Positions 38,603 to 46,794 of a stretch of 64,000 nt of DNA are shown piece after piece (position 1 is the first letter of the stretch; each line of letters opens with the position of its first letter). The notes under the pieces were generated by a model, which saw only the letters and a program-made list of their open reading frames with translations, did not search any database and had not been told where the DNA came from. Both the position numbers and the translations under genes were made by a program. The DNA comes from Pseudomonas bubulae (GTDB lineage: Bacteria > Pseudomonadota > Gammaproteobacteria > Pseudomonadales > Pseudomonadaceae): the NCBI RefSeq assembly GCF_037023725.1, contig NZ_CP146077.1:2269001-2333000 (forward strand), given 5' to 3'.

Positions 38603-39322
38603 ATGAAACAGCATCGGTTGGCGGCAGCTGTGGCCCTGGTAAGCCTGGTACTGGCGGGTTGTGATTCGCAGACCAGCGTAGAGCTGAAAACTCCGGCGCA
38701 AAAAGCCTCGTACGGCATTGGCCTGAACATGGGCAAGAGCCTGGCTCAAGAAGGCATGGATGATCTGGATTCCAAGGCCGTAGCCCAGGGCATCGAAGAT
38801 GCCGTCGGCAAAAAAGAGCAAAAGCTCAAGGATGACGAACTGATCGAAGCGTTCGCAGCCCTGCAAAAACGTGCCGAAGAACGTCTGACCAAAATGAGTG
38901 AAGAAGCCTCTGCGGCAGGCAAAAAATTCCTCGAAGAAAATGGCAAGAAGGCCGGTGTTGTCACTACCGCTTCCGGCTTGCAGTACGAAGTTATCAAGAA
39001 AGCCGATGGCCCTCAGCCAAAAGCTACCGACGTAGTCACTGTTCACTACGAAGGCAAACTGATCGACGGCAAGGTGTTCGACAGCTCGGTTGAGCGCGGC
39101 AGCCCGATTGATCTGCCGGTTAGCGGCGTGATCCCGGGTTGGGTTGAAGGCCTGCAACTGATGCACGTTGGCGAGAAGTACAAGCTGTATATCCCTAGCG
39201 AACTGGCTTACGGCGCGCAAAGCCCGAGCCCGGCTATCCCGGCCAATTCGGTGCTGGTATTCGACCTGGAGCTGCTGGGCATCAAAGACCCTGCAAAACC
39301 GGCACAAGACGCTGCCCAGTAA
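38603..39322 (+). CDS. FKBP-type peptidyl-prolyl isomerase lipoprotein (Mip/FklB-like)
   Basis: This 239-residue protein has a lipoprotein signal with the lipobox LAGC (Cys near residue 19), a helical dimerisation domain (about 30-120) and a C-terminal FKBP domain (about 130-228: VTVHYEGKLIDGKVFDSS, VIPGWVEGLQLM, IPSELAYG, LVFDLELLGI). It probably assists folding of envelope proteins at the outer membrane. The ATG at 38603 follows AAGGAAA. A GC-rich terminator follows the stop. Confidence 0.94.
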   Translation: MKQHRLAAAVALVSLVLAGCDSQTSVELKTPAQKASYGIGLNMGKSLAQEGMDDLDSKAVAQGIEDAVGKKEQKLKDDELIEAFAALQKRAEERLTKMSEEASAAGKKFLEENGKKAGVVTTASGLQYEVIKKADGPQPKATDVVTVHYEGKLIDGKVFDSSVERGSPIDLPVSGVIPGWVEGLQLMHVGEKYKLYIPSELAYGAQSPSPAIPANSVLVFDLELLGIKDPAKPAQDAAQ

Positions 39323-39339
39323 GCAGCTTCTGGTACAGG

Positions 39340-39365
39340 CAACGCCCCGTCTCGACGGGGCGTTG
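39340..39365 (+). terminator. Hairpin after the FKBP lipoprotein gene
   Basis: CAACGCCCCGT and ACGGGGCGTTG form an 11-base stem with a short loop. The T run behind it is weak, so termination may be incomplete. Confidence 0.75.
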
Positions 39366-39737
39366 TCGTTTATGTAGTCCACCTTTTGTTTCTGTAGGCT
39401 TTGTCCTGCAGTATTTTCAATACCCATAAGTTCTCTTGGCTAGTAGTTGCTGACTGCCAAGTCAATGAATTTATGGGTTTTTTTATGTGTGTAAAAAATG
39501 CCCGATCTGAGTACAGCCCTTATGGGACGGGCCTTTCAGGGTTGAAAAACAGCTCTGTTCACAAGGTTATCCACAATTTGTGTGGATAACATTTTCAGCA
39601 AATGACGGCTTTTTCGGTTGTTTTCACAAATTATTCACTTTTGAGTGAAAACCCCAGAGACCTTCGCGGCTGATAGGATTAAGCTCAAAGGGAAAGTTCT
39701 GACTCGATTTACGAAAAAAGTCTGACGGGGTTTAGTA
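39366..39737. other. 372-base AT-rich gap with DnaA boxes
   Basis: There is no supportable gene here; a 62-codon frame at 39401 has no ribosome site. The stretch is clearly AT-richer than its surroundings and holds two perfect, facing DnaA boxes plus a near match. The promoter for the downstream three-gene operon should lie at its right end. Confidence 0.7.
39567..39589. promoter_or_regulatory. Inverted pair of perfect DnaA boxes
   Basis: TTATCCACA (39567-39575, plus strand) and TGTGGATAA (39581-39589, minus-strand box) are both exact 9-base DnaA consensus sites, 5 bases apart. With one more base on each side they form a 10-base perfect inverted repeat. TTATTCACT at 39631 is a one-base near match. 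They may let DnaA regulate the downstream operon or titrate DnaA. The context (no dnaA, dnaN, rpmH or parA) argues against an origin. Confidence 0.7.
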
Positions 39738-40079
39738 ATGGATCTTCAAATCATCAAGCGTAATGGTGAGCCTGAATACGCCGTTCTTTCATGGGAGAGT
39801 TATCAGGCACTGCTCAAGGCTGCTGGAGTCCAGGAGCCAGTTGCCGAGCCTGACAAGGATCTGCAGCCACCGGCACCCGAGCAGGTGCACCCCGGACTCG
39901 ATCAGTTGCGTCACTTGCGCGAGAACAAGGGCCTGGCCCTTGAGGTGCTGGCACGCACGGTAGGCATTAGTCCGTCATATCTGGGAATGATCGAAACCGG
40001 CGAGCGTCTGCCAGACCTCGCTATCCGTCGCAGCTTGGCCTGGGAGCTTGGTATCGCAGGCTGGAGGGAAGCATCATGA
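39738..40079 (+). CDS. Small helix-turn-helix regulator (XRE-type) with Phd-like N-terminus
   Basis: This 113-residue protein has an N-terminal segment (IKRNGEPEYAVLSWESYQALLKAAG) like the Phd/YefM antitoxin opening. A linker follows, then an XRE helix-turn-helix (LDQLRHLRENKGLALEVLARTVGISPSYLGMIETGERLPDLAIRRSLAWELGI). It overlaps the next gene by 4 bases (ATGA), so the two are translationally coupled. It probably controls its own operon; the target is unknown. Confidence 0.88.
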   Translation: MDLQIIKRNGEPEYAVLSWESYQALLKAAGVQEPVAEPDKDLQPPAPEQVHPGLDQLRHLRENKGLALEVLARTVGISPSYLGMIETGERLPDLAIRRSLAWELGIAGWREAS

Positions 40080-40444
40080 ACGTGCGCATCAGTCGTCAAC
40101 ACTGGGATGGGTTGTTGGCTGAACTCGATCAGGCGCGTCGACAGCGCCACTTGCTGACTTACCGTGCATTACTGGAACGGTTGCAATTGCCGAGCCCCGC
40201 CATGTTGACCCTCACCGCCGCACTTGAACATCTGGCGGCGATGGATGCCAAGGCCGATCAGCCATTGCGCAGTTCGCTGGTGATCAGCCAGGGTGCAAGC
40301 CGTCTGCCACGTACCGGTTTTTTCGAATGCGTGGAGCGCCTCGGGCGTTTCCCCGGCCCGCCGGACGGGATTGCCGCTGCGTCCTGGCATGCCTCTGAGG
40401 TGGTGCGGGTGTTCGAGTATGTTTACGAGCACGAGGAGGCTTGA
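40076..40444 (+). CDS. Hypothetical protein, middle gene of HTH operon
   Basis: This 122-residue soluble protein starts within the stop codon of the HTH gene (ATGA) and its own stop is followed directly by the next start codon. The N-terminal half is helical and basic (RQRHLLTYRALLERLQLPSPAMLTL); the C-terminal half carries SLVISQGASRLPRTGFFECVERLGRFPGP. I recognise no characterised domain. The tight coupling suggests that it works with its neighbours. Confidence 0.82.
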   Translation: MNVRISRQHWDGLLAELDQARRQRHLLTYRALLERLQLPSPAMLTLTAALEHLAAMDAKADQPLRSSLVISQGASRLPRTGFFECVERLGRFPGPPDGIAAASWHASEVVRVFEYVYEHEEA

Positions 40445-40888
40445 GTGCTCTGGCGGCTCAAGGCGCGCCTGAGTTACTGGCTGGCGCGCAAGTTGTTTCA
40501 CTGGCCATGGTGTGTCCGTCAGCCGCGTATCTGGCGCTGGATGGAGGGCCAGTTCGCACGCATGGCCAACCTCGGCAGCACCAGTGCCCAAAGTTTCTAC
40601 GGGCATATCCTGGCCTTTCGCGGTCAAGGGATGGGCGCCAGGGAGGAGGGGGTGCGTTTGTTGCGTCTGGCGGCACTCAGTGGTGACGCCAAGGCAGCCT
40701 ACCAGGTAGGCGTTTTCAGCCTGGCAGGGACGCTGAGCAAGACGCCTGACGCTGCCGAGGCTGCACGCTGGTGGACGATGGCGGCAAAAGCCGGGCACCC
40801 GCTGGCAGGGCACAAGCTGGCGGTGCTGTATCAACAGGGTGGCCCGGGGTTGATGGCTGACCCGCAGATGGCCAGGCTTTACCGTTAG
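40445..40888 (+). CDS. Sel1-repeat protein
   Basis: This 147-residue protein has Sel1-like (TPR-type) helical repeats in the second half: EEGVRLLRLAALSGDAKAAYQVGVF and AEAARWWTMAAKAGHPLAGHKLAVLYQQG. The first 40 residues are rich in Trp, Arg and Lys and may bind membrane or nucleic acid. The GTG start directly follows the previous stop, with GAGGAGG 5 bases upstream. Sel1 repeats are protein-binding scaffolds; the partner is unknown. Confidence 0.85.
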   Translation: MLWRLKARLSYWLARKLFHWPWCVRQPRIWRWMEGQFARMANLGSTSAQSFYGHILAFRGQGMGAREEGVRLLRLAALSGDAKAAYQVGVFSLAGTLSKTPDAAEAARWWTMAAKAGHPLAGHKLAVLYQQGGPGLMADPQMARLYR

Positions 40889-40893
40889 CCAAT

Positions 40894-40932
40894 AAAAAGG
40901 GCGGCCCGCATCATGCGGGCCGCCCTGTTTTT
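40894..40932. terminator. Bidirectional terminator between Sel1 gene and prc
   Basis: GGGCGGCCCGCA and TGCGGGCCGCCC form a 12-base stem with a 3-base loop, flanked by A and T runs. It serves the two convergent genes. Confidence 0.92.
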
Positions 40933-40943
40933 ACCGATCTGAC

Positions 40944-43025
40944 TTACTTCTTGGCCACCTGTGAGGTGAGCTTGAGGTAGTCCAGCAGAATCCGCCCGGT
41001 TTCACTCAGATAGGCGTCATCTTCCGGCTTGGTCTTTTCAGGCTCGACCGGCAGTGCATCTTCGTCTTCTTTCTTCATTTCCTTGAGCGGCGCTTCGCCC
41101 TTGGCCTGGCGGCGGGCGTTTTCCATCACCAACTGCTTGGCATCGATATCGGCGTGCTGGGCGCGACGCTCGGCTTCGTTGAGGCTGACGGTCTTTTCGG
41201 CCATCAGCTTCTCGGCCAGGGCCAGTTTGTCCCGGATAAAGATGAACTCGGCATCCTTGGCCACCCGGGCTTCGTGCTCGGCCTTGAGCTTGTCGATATA
41301 AGGCTTGAACGGGTCGACGGCGGGCTTGATCGCAGGACGGATAGTGTCCCACGGCATGGCTTCGGGCAGTGCGCTTTCGCCGATTTCCTTGGTGTCGATA
41401 ATCGACGGGAAGGCGACGTCAGGCAGAACGCCCTGATGCTGGGTGCTCTGGCCGGAAACCCGGTAGAACTTGGCCAGGGTCAGTTTCAGCTCACCGTGAT
41501 TCAGCGGCTGGATGGTTTGCACCGTGCCCTTGCCGAACGTCTGGCCGCCGATAATCAGCGCGCGGTGGTAGTCCTGCATGGCACCGGCGAAGATCTCCGA
41601 AGCCGAAGCCGACAGGCGGTTGACCAGCAATGCCATCGGGCCTTTGTAGAACGCCCCCGGGTTTTCGTCTTCAAGCACGTCGACCTTGCCGTCTGCATTA
41701 CGCACCAGCACGGTCGGGCCTTTGTCGATAAACAGGCTGGTCAGTTCGGTGGCTTCCTGCAACGAGCCGCCACCGTTGTTGCGTAGGTCGATAATCACGC
41801 CATCGACTTTTTCTTTCTGCAACTCGGTCAGCAGTTTTTTAACGTCACGGGTGGTGCTCTTGTAGTTCGGGTCGCCAGCACGGAACGCCTTGAAGTCCAG
41901 GTAGAACGCCGGAATTTCAATCACGCCCAGCTTGTAGTTCTTGCCATCCTGCTTGAGGTTGAGGATCGACTTTTTCGCCGCCTGCTCTTCAAGCTTCACC
42001 GCTTCACGGGTGATGGACACGATCTTGCTGGTCTGGTCATTGGGTGCGTTGCTCGCCGGAATCACTTCCAGGCGCACCACGGAGCCTTTAGGGCCACGAA
42101 TCAGCTTGACCACTTCATCCAGACGCCAGCCGATCACGTCGACCATCTCTTTGTCGCCCTGGGCAACGCCGATGATCTTGTCGGCCGGTGCGACCTGCTT
42201 GGTTTTATCGGCCGGGCCTGCCGGCACCAGACGGACAATTTTTACCTGGTCGTTATCGCTCTGCAACACGGCGCCTATGCCTTCCAGCGACAGGCTCATA
42301 TTGATATCGAAGTTTTCCGCGTTATCTGGCGACAGATAGTTGGTGTGCGGATCGTAAGACATGGCGAAGGTGTTGATATACGCCTGGAAGATGTCTTCGC
42401 TGCGGGTCTGGTCAAGGCGCGACAATTGATTCTTGTAGCGCTTGGTCAACAGTTCCTGGATTTTCGCAGGCTCTTTGCCGGCGATTTTCAGACGCAGGAC
42501 TTCATCCTTGATGCGTTTGCGCCACAGGTTGTTGAGTTCGGCTTCGGTCTTGAGCCATGGAGCGTCCTTGCGGTCGATCTCCAGGGTTTCCTTGGCATTG
42601 AAGTCCAGCGAGTCAACGCCCTTGTTCAACTCGGCAAGCGCAAAGTCCAGGCGCGATTTGACGCGATCCAGATAGCGTTTGTAGATAATGAAACCGGGGT
42701 TCAGATCGCCGCTTTTGAGGAAGTCGTCAAACTGGAATTTCCATTTGTCGAATTCGGCAATATCGCTGGCCAGAAAGTAACTGCGCGAAGGGTCGAGCAG
42801 CTTCAGATAGCTGTCATAGATGATTGCCGAGCGGGCATCATCCAGTGGCGGCTTGCTGTAATGATGGCGCTTGAGCAGCTCAACAACGTTAAGACTGGCA
42901 ATTACCTCATCACGATCGGGCTGAAGGTTATCCCAACTGTTAGCGGCGAACGTATTGGCCGAAAACGGCAAAACGCCTAGGCCAATGAATAGGGCAAGTG
43001 CGGTGCTAGGGAATAAATGCTTCAT
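40944..43025 (-). CDS. prc: Tail-specific periplasmic protease
   Basis: This 693-residue protein has a signal peptide (about 1-25), an N-terminal helical domain, a PDZ domain (about 230-330; SLEGIGAVLQSDNDQVKIVRLVPAGPADK) and an S41 protease domain. The nucleophile Ser is in SASASEIFAGAMQDY and the Lys in GGQTFGKGTVQ, forming the Ser-Lys dyad. The C-terminal DUF3340-type domain (AEHEARVAKDAEF) completes the Prc layout. It trims or degrades periplasmic proteins; in pseudomonads it affects MucA and envelope stress. The start at 43025 (MKHLFPSTALALF) gives the signal peptide. Confidence 0.96.
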   Translation of the reverse strand: MKHLFPSTALALFIGLGVLPFSANTFAANSWDNLQPDRDEVIASLNVVELLKRHHYSKPPLDDARSAIIYDSYLKLLDPSRSYFLASDIAEFDKWKFQFDDFLKSGDLNPGFIIYKRYLDRVKSRLDFALAELNKGVDSLDFNAKETLEIDRKDAPWLKTEAELNNLWRKRIKDEVLRLKIAGKEPAKIQELLTKRYKNQLSRLDQTRSEDIFQAYINTFAMSYDPHTNYLSPDNAENFDINMSLSLEGIGAVLQSDNDQVKIVRLVPAGPADKTKQVAPADKIIGVAQGDKEMVDVIGWRLDEVVKLIRGPKGSVVRLEVIPASNAPNDQTSKIVSITREAVKLEEQAAKKSILNLKQDGKNYKLGVIEIPAFYLDFKAFRAGDPNYKSTTRDVKKLLTELQKEKVDGVIIDLRNNGGGSLQEATELTSLFIDKGPTVLVRNADGKVDVLEDENPGAFYKGPMALLVNRLSASASEIFAGAMQDYHRALIIGGQTFGKGTVQTIQPLNHGELKLTLAKFYRVSGQSTQHQGVLPDVAFPSIIDTKEIGESALPEAMPWDTIRPAIKPAVDPFKPYIDKLKAEHEARVAKDAEFIFIRDKLALAEKLMAEKTVSLNEAERRAQHADIDAKQLVMENARRQAKGEAPLKEMKKEDEDALPVEPEKTKPEDDAYLSETGRILLDYLKLTSQVAKK

Positions 43026-43109
43026 GCTGATTCGACGCGGGGGCAATTGATAACGCATATTAGGCCGTCTTTGAAGTCGCCGGTTCCATCAAGGACCGGT
43101 CGCATAATG

Positions 43110-43140
43110 CAAAAAGCCCGGTGCAACAGCTCCGGGCTCA
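43110..43140 (-). promoter_or_regulatory. Terminator-like hairpin upstream of prc
   Basis: Read on the minus strand, AGCCCGG and CCGGGCT form a 7-base stem followed by TTTTTG. It lies about 90 bases upstream of the prc start codon, in the gap shared with the divergent oxidoreductase gene. It may stop antisense transcripts or attenuate prc. Confidence 0.55.
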
Positions 43141-43164
43141 GTCCAGACTCACTATGGAGGCACT

Positions 43165-44127
43165 GTGAAAGCATTGCAAGGCGTTGAAGGTCAAGTGAAG
43201 TGGGTTGAAGAGCCAAGCCCCACCTGTGATGTAGGGCAAATCCGTATTCGTGTGGCGGCAGCCGGACTCAATCGGGCCGATCTGTTGCAAAGCGCCGGCT
43301 TGTATCCGCCGCCGCCGGGGGCCAGTGAGGTATTGGGCCTGGAGTGTTCAGGTGTGGTCAGCGAAGTAGGGCCAGGGTCGTCCTGGCAAGTGGGTGATCG
43401 CGTCTGTGCCTTGCTGGCCGGGGGTGGCATGGCCGAGGAAGTGGTGGTTGATGCCCGTCATGCACTGCCGGTGCCTGAAGGTTTGTCGCTGCTGGAGGCT
43501 GCGGCATTGCCCGAGGTGTACAGCACGGCATGGCTGAACCTGTTTCAACTGGCCGCGCTCAAGCCGGGCGAAAAAGTATTGCTGCACGCGGGGGCAAGTG
43601 GTGTTGGTTCAGCGGCCATTCAGCTGTGCAAAGCCTTTGGCAGCCCGTGCTGGGTGAGCGTGGGCTCGGCCGAGCGCCTGGCTTACTGCCAGGCGCTGGG
43701 TGCCCAGGGTGGCGTGGTGCGTACCGAGGGGCTGGACAGTCTCAAGGCGCTGGGGCCTTTCGACGTGGTGCTGGACCCTGTGGGGGCCAACTATGCCGAA
43801 TCCAACCTCAAACTGCTGGCCCAGGACGGGCGCTGGGTGTTGATTGGCCTGATGGGCGGGCGCAAGGCCGAGCTGGATCTGGCGCTGGTCCTGGGCAAGC
43901 GTATTCAGTTGCTGGGCTCGACCCTGCGCAGCCGCAGCGATCAGTTCAAGGCGGATTTGCTCAGTGATCTGGGGCAGCAGGTATGGCCATTGTTTACCGA
44001 AGGCCGCCTGAGTCCACAACTGGCCAAGACCTTCCCGATTGAGGACGCGCAGGCAGCGTTTGCCGAACTGGCCAGCAACCAGGTGTCGGGCAAGCTGGTG
44101 CTGGTGATCGACAGCAGCTTAACCTGA
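43165..44127 (+). CDS. Zinc-independent quinone oxidoreductase (MDR family)
   Basis: This 320-residue protein is a medium-chain dehydrogenase/reductase of the quinone oxidoreductase branch: GLNRADLLQSAGLYPPPPGASEVLGLECSGVV, the NADPH-binding loop HAGASGVGSAAIQL, and no structural-zinc Cys cluster. It likely reduces quinones or reactive carbonyls with NADPH. The GTG at 43165 has GGAGG upstream. A stretch near its 3' end (44052-44083) is echoed in the spacers of the repeat array that follows. Confidence 0.92.
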   Translation: MKALQGVEGQVKWVEEPSPTCDVGQIRIRVAAAGLNRADLLQSAGLYPPPPGASEVLGLECSGVVSEVGPGSSWQVGDRVCALLAGGGMAEEVVVDARHALPVPEGLSLLEAAALPEVYSTAWLNLFQLAALKPGEKVLLHAGASGVGSAAIQLCKAFGSPCWVSVGSAERLAYCQALGAQGGVVRTEGLDSLKALGPFDVVLDPVGANYAESNLKLLAQDGRWVLIGLMGGRKAELDLALVLGKRIQLLGSTLRSRSDQFKADLLSDLGQQVWPLFTEGRLSPQLAKTFPIEDAQAAFAELASNQVSGKLVLVIDSSLT

Positions 44128-44131
44128 TCCT

Positions 44132-45106
44132 CTGTGGGAGCTGGCTTGCCTGCGATACAGGCGATAGGGTCTGGCAGGCAAATCGCGGTGATGCCATCGC
44201 GAGCAAGCCCGCTCCCACAGTTTCAGGGCGGCGTTTGCCGAGAGCTGGCCAGCATCAGGCCTTAAGGGCGCCACAAAACCTGTGGGAGCTGGCTTGCCTG
44301 CGATGCAGGCGATAGGATCTGGCAGGTCAATCGCGGTGATGCCATCGCGAGCAAGCCCGCTCCCACAGTTTCAGGGCGGCGTTTGCCGAGAGCTGGCCAG
44401 CATCAGGCCTTGAGGGCGCCACAAAACCTGTGGGAGCTGGCTTGCCTGCGATACAGGCGATAGGGTCTGGCAGGCAAATCGCGGTGATGCCATCGCGAGC
44501 AAGCCCGCTCCCACAGTTTCAGGGCGGCGTTTGCCGAGAGCTGGCCAGCATCAGGCCTTGAGGGCGCCACAAAACCTGTGGGAGCTGGCTTGCCTGCGAT
44601 ACAGGCGATAGGGTCTGGCAGGCAAATCGCGGTGATGCCATCGCGAGCAAGCCCGCTCCCACAGTTTCAGGGCGGCGTTTGCCGAGAGCTGGCCGGCATC
44701 AGGCCTTGAGGGCGCCACAAAACCTGTGGGAGCTGGCTTGCCTGCGATACAGGCGATAGGGTCTGGCAGGCAAATCGCGGTGATGCCATCGCAAGCAAGC
44801 CCGCACCCACAGTTTCAGGGCGGCGTTTGCCGAGCTGGCCGGCATCAGGTCTTTAGAGCGCCACAAAACCTGTGGGAGCTGGCTTGCCTGCGATGCAGGC
44901 GATAGGGTCTGGCAGGCAAATCGCGGTGATGCCATCGCAAGCAAGCCCGCTCCCACAGTTTCAGGGCGGCGTTTGCCGAGAGCTGGCCAGCATCAGGCCT
45001 TGAGGGCGCCACAAAACCTGTGGGAGCTGGCTTGCTTGCGATGCAGGCGATAGGGTCTGGCAGGTCAATCGCGGTGATGCCATCGCGAGCAAGCCCGCTC
45101 CCACAG
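44132..45106. repeat. Tandem array of seven REP-like palindromes with gene-like spacers
   Basis: Seven copies of an 89-base palindrome (CTGTGGGAGCTGGCTTGC ... GCAAGCCCGCTCCCACAG) begin at 44132, 44280, 44428, 44576, 44724, 44870 and 45018. They are in direct orientation with periods of 148, 148, 148, 148, 146 and 148 bases. Six 57-59-base spacers (GGCGGCGTTTGCCGAGAGCTGG...) lie between them; the 146-base period lacks AG in the spacer. Copies 2, 6 and 7 carry GATGCAGG and copies 1, 3, 4 and 5 GATACAGG. The last copy ends 10 bases before the stop of the HAD gene. It fills the whole gap and holds no gene. Confidence 0.95.
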
Positions 45107-45116
45107 TTTCAGGGGG

Positions 45117-45770
45117 TCATTTCCAGTGATGAATCGGCCACCCGGCCTTTTCAGCCTGTTCGCGCAGCACCGGGTCCGGGTTTACCACATGGGGGTGATC
45201 GACCTTGAGCAGCAGCGGCAAGTCGTTGCGCGAATCGGAGTAAAAGCTCGCGCCTTCCAGGTTTTCTTCCTGCTCATCCAGCCACTCCAGCAGGCGCGTA
45301 ATCTTGCCTTCGCGGTAAGTCAAAGTGCCCACCGTGTGCCCGGTATAAAAGCCGTGAGCCACTTCCAGCTCAATGCCCAGCACTTCATCGATACCCAGGC
45401 GCTCGGCAATGGGTTTGACCAGATGGGTGCCCGAGGCCGAAATGACCAGGATCCGGTCGCCCGCCTTGCGGTGCGCGGCAATGGTTCTGGTTGCGTCACT
45501 GAAGATGATCGGTTCGATATAGTCTTCAACCCAGGGCTCGACCAGGTGCGCGACTTCTTCGGGGCTGCGGCCGATCAGCGGCTCCAGGCTGAAAGCCATA
45601 TAGTCTTCCATGGCCAGCTCGCCCCGGCTGTAGGCGGCCATCAGTTCGTTGTTGCGCTGCATGAACGACACCGGGTCGACCCAGCCCAGGCGGCCCATCT
45701 GCTCGCTCCAGAGGGTGGCGCAGTCGCCATGAATCAGGGTTTCGTCCAGATCAAAAATTGCCAGGGCCAT
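45117..45770 (-). CDS. HAD-IB family phosphatase (SerB-like)
   Basis: This 217-residue protein starts with the HAD motif I DLDETL (nucleophile Asp and acid Asp) and has the subfamily IB pattern: motif II in ILVISAS, a Lys in REGKITRL and motif III in FYSDSRNDLPLL. It dephosphorylates a small molecule; related proteins act on phosphoserine, but the substrate is not defined. It lies 34 bases after an ABC ATPase gene and is probably the last gene of the transport operon. That context suggests it finishes breakdown of the imported compound. Confidence 0.88.
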   Translation of the reverse strand: MALAIFDLDETLIHGDCATLWSEQMGRLGWVDPVSFMQRNNELMAAYSRGELAMEDYMAFSLEPLIGRSPEEVAHLVEPWVEDYIEPIIFSDATRTIAAHRKAGDRILVISASGTHLVKPIAERLGIDEVLGIELEVAHGFYTGHTVGTLTYREGKITRLLEWLDEQEENLEGASFYSDSRNDLPLLLKVDHPHVVNPDPVLREQAEKAGWPIHHWK

Positions 45771-45804
45771 CAGCGCAACTCTCTCTTCAGTGAATTCAGG
45801 AACA

Positions 45805-46794
45805 TCAGGCTACCTCACAAAGGGTGCTCGAATCGATGGATAGCGCAACGGCTTGGCCGTCCGGGTACAAATCGCCGGGCGCACGGTTGAGTACGTCGAC
45901 GATCAATTGCACGCCACGCACCTCGACGCGATAGCGGATCACGTTACCCAACAAGCTGTGGCTGAGAATCACCCCGTCCGGCTCACCCTGCACACTCAAC
46001 CCCAGGGTTTCCGGGCGAATGGCGATGCGGCTGCTGACCGGGCGCTGCAACAGGCGGCTGGCAGTTTGCGCGTCCAGCAGGTTGTAGTTGCCGATAAAAC
46101 CTGCGGCGAAGGCATCTGCCGGGGCTGCATAGAGGGTCTGAGCATTGCCGCTCTGCACGATATGACCCTTGTTCATCAGGAAAATGCGGTCGCTCATCAC
46201 CAGTGCTTCTTCCTGATCGTGGGTCACGAAGATAGTGGTCAGGCCCAGCTCGCGCTGGATGGTGCGGATCTGCTCGCGCAAGTGCTTGCGAATTCGCGCA
46301 TCCAGCGCCGACAGCGGCTCATCCAGCAGCAGCAGGCGCGGACGCGTCACCAGTGAGCGGGCCAGGGCCACACGTTGGCACTGACCACCGGACAACTGGT
46401 GCGGATAGCGCTTGGCGAAGTCATTCAGCTCCACCAGTTGCAAGGCTTCGGCCACGCGTTTGTGGCTGTCATCGGCCTTGACCTTCTGCATGCGCAGGCC
46501 GAAGGCCACGTTTTGTTCGACAGTCATGTTGGGGAACAGCGCATAACTCTGAAACACCATACCGATGCCACGCTTTTGCGGGCTCACTGGCACGATGTCC
46601 TGGCCATCGAGCAGGATCTTGCCGCCATCTACCGGCGTCAACCCGGCGATACAGCGCAGCAGCGTGGACTTGCCGCAACCGGACGGGCCGAGCAGGGTGA
46701 CGAATTCGCCCTTGGCGATGCTGCAGTTGATATCACTGAATACCGGGGTGCCGGAATAGGATTTTTGCAGGTGTTCAACGCTGACGAAGCTCAT
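45805..46794 (-). CDS. ABC transporter ATP-binding protein (PotA/FbpC/PhnT-like)
   Basis: This 329-residue ATPase has the Walker A GPSGCGKST, the Q-loop in GMVFQSYALFPNMTVEQN, the signature LSGGQCQRVALARS, the Walker B LLLLDEPLSALD and a C-terminal TOBE-type regulatory domain. It powers uptake by the two permeases encoded upstream, with which it is coupled by a 4-base overlap (46791-46794). The class covers iron, polyamine and 2-aminoethylphosphonate importers. Confidence 0.92.
   Translation of the reverse strand: MSFVSVEHLQKSYSGTPVFSDINCSIAKGEFVTLLGPSGCGKSTLLRCIAGLTPVDGGKILLDGQDIVPVSPQKRGIGMVFQSYALFPNMTVEQNVAFGLRMQKVKADDSHKRVAEALQLVELNDFAKRYPHQLSGGQCQRVALARSLVTRPRLLLLDEPLSALDARIRKHLREQIRTIQRELGLTTIFVTHDQEEALVMSDRIFLMNKGHIVQSGNAQTLYAAPADAFAAGFIGNYNLLDAQTASRLLQRPVSSRIAIRPETLGLSVQGEPDGVILSHSLLGNVIRYRVEVRGVQLIVDVLNRAPGDLYPDGQAVALSIDSSTLCEVA

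Noticed and set aside
39401..39589. 62-codon frame in the DnaA-box gap
   Set aside because: No ribosome site, and its end runs through the DnaA-box palindrome.
39366..39737. Chromosomal or plasmid replication origin
   Set aside because: Only two exact DnaA boxes, no 13-mer array, and no dnaA, dnaN, rpmH, rep or par gene nearby.
44132..45106. CRISPR array
   Set aside because: The repeats are 89-base palindromes at 148-base period with near-identical spacers; CRISPR repeats are short with unique spacers, and no cas genes are near.
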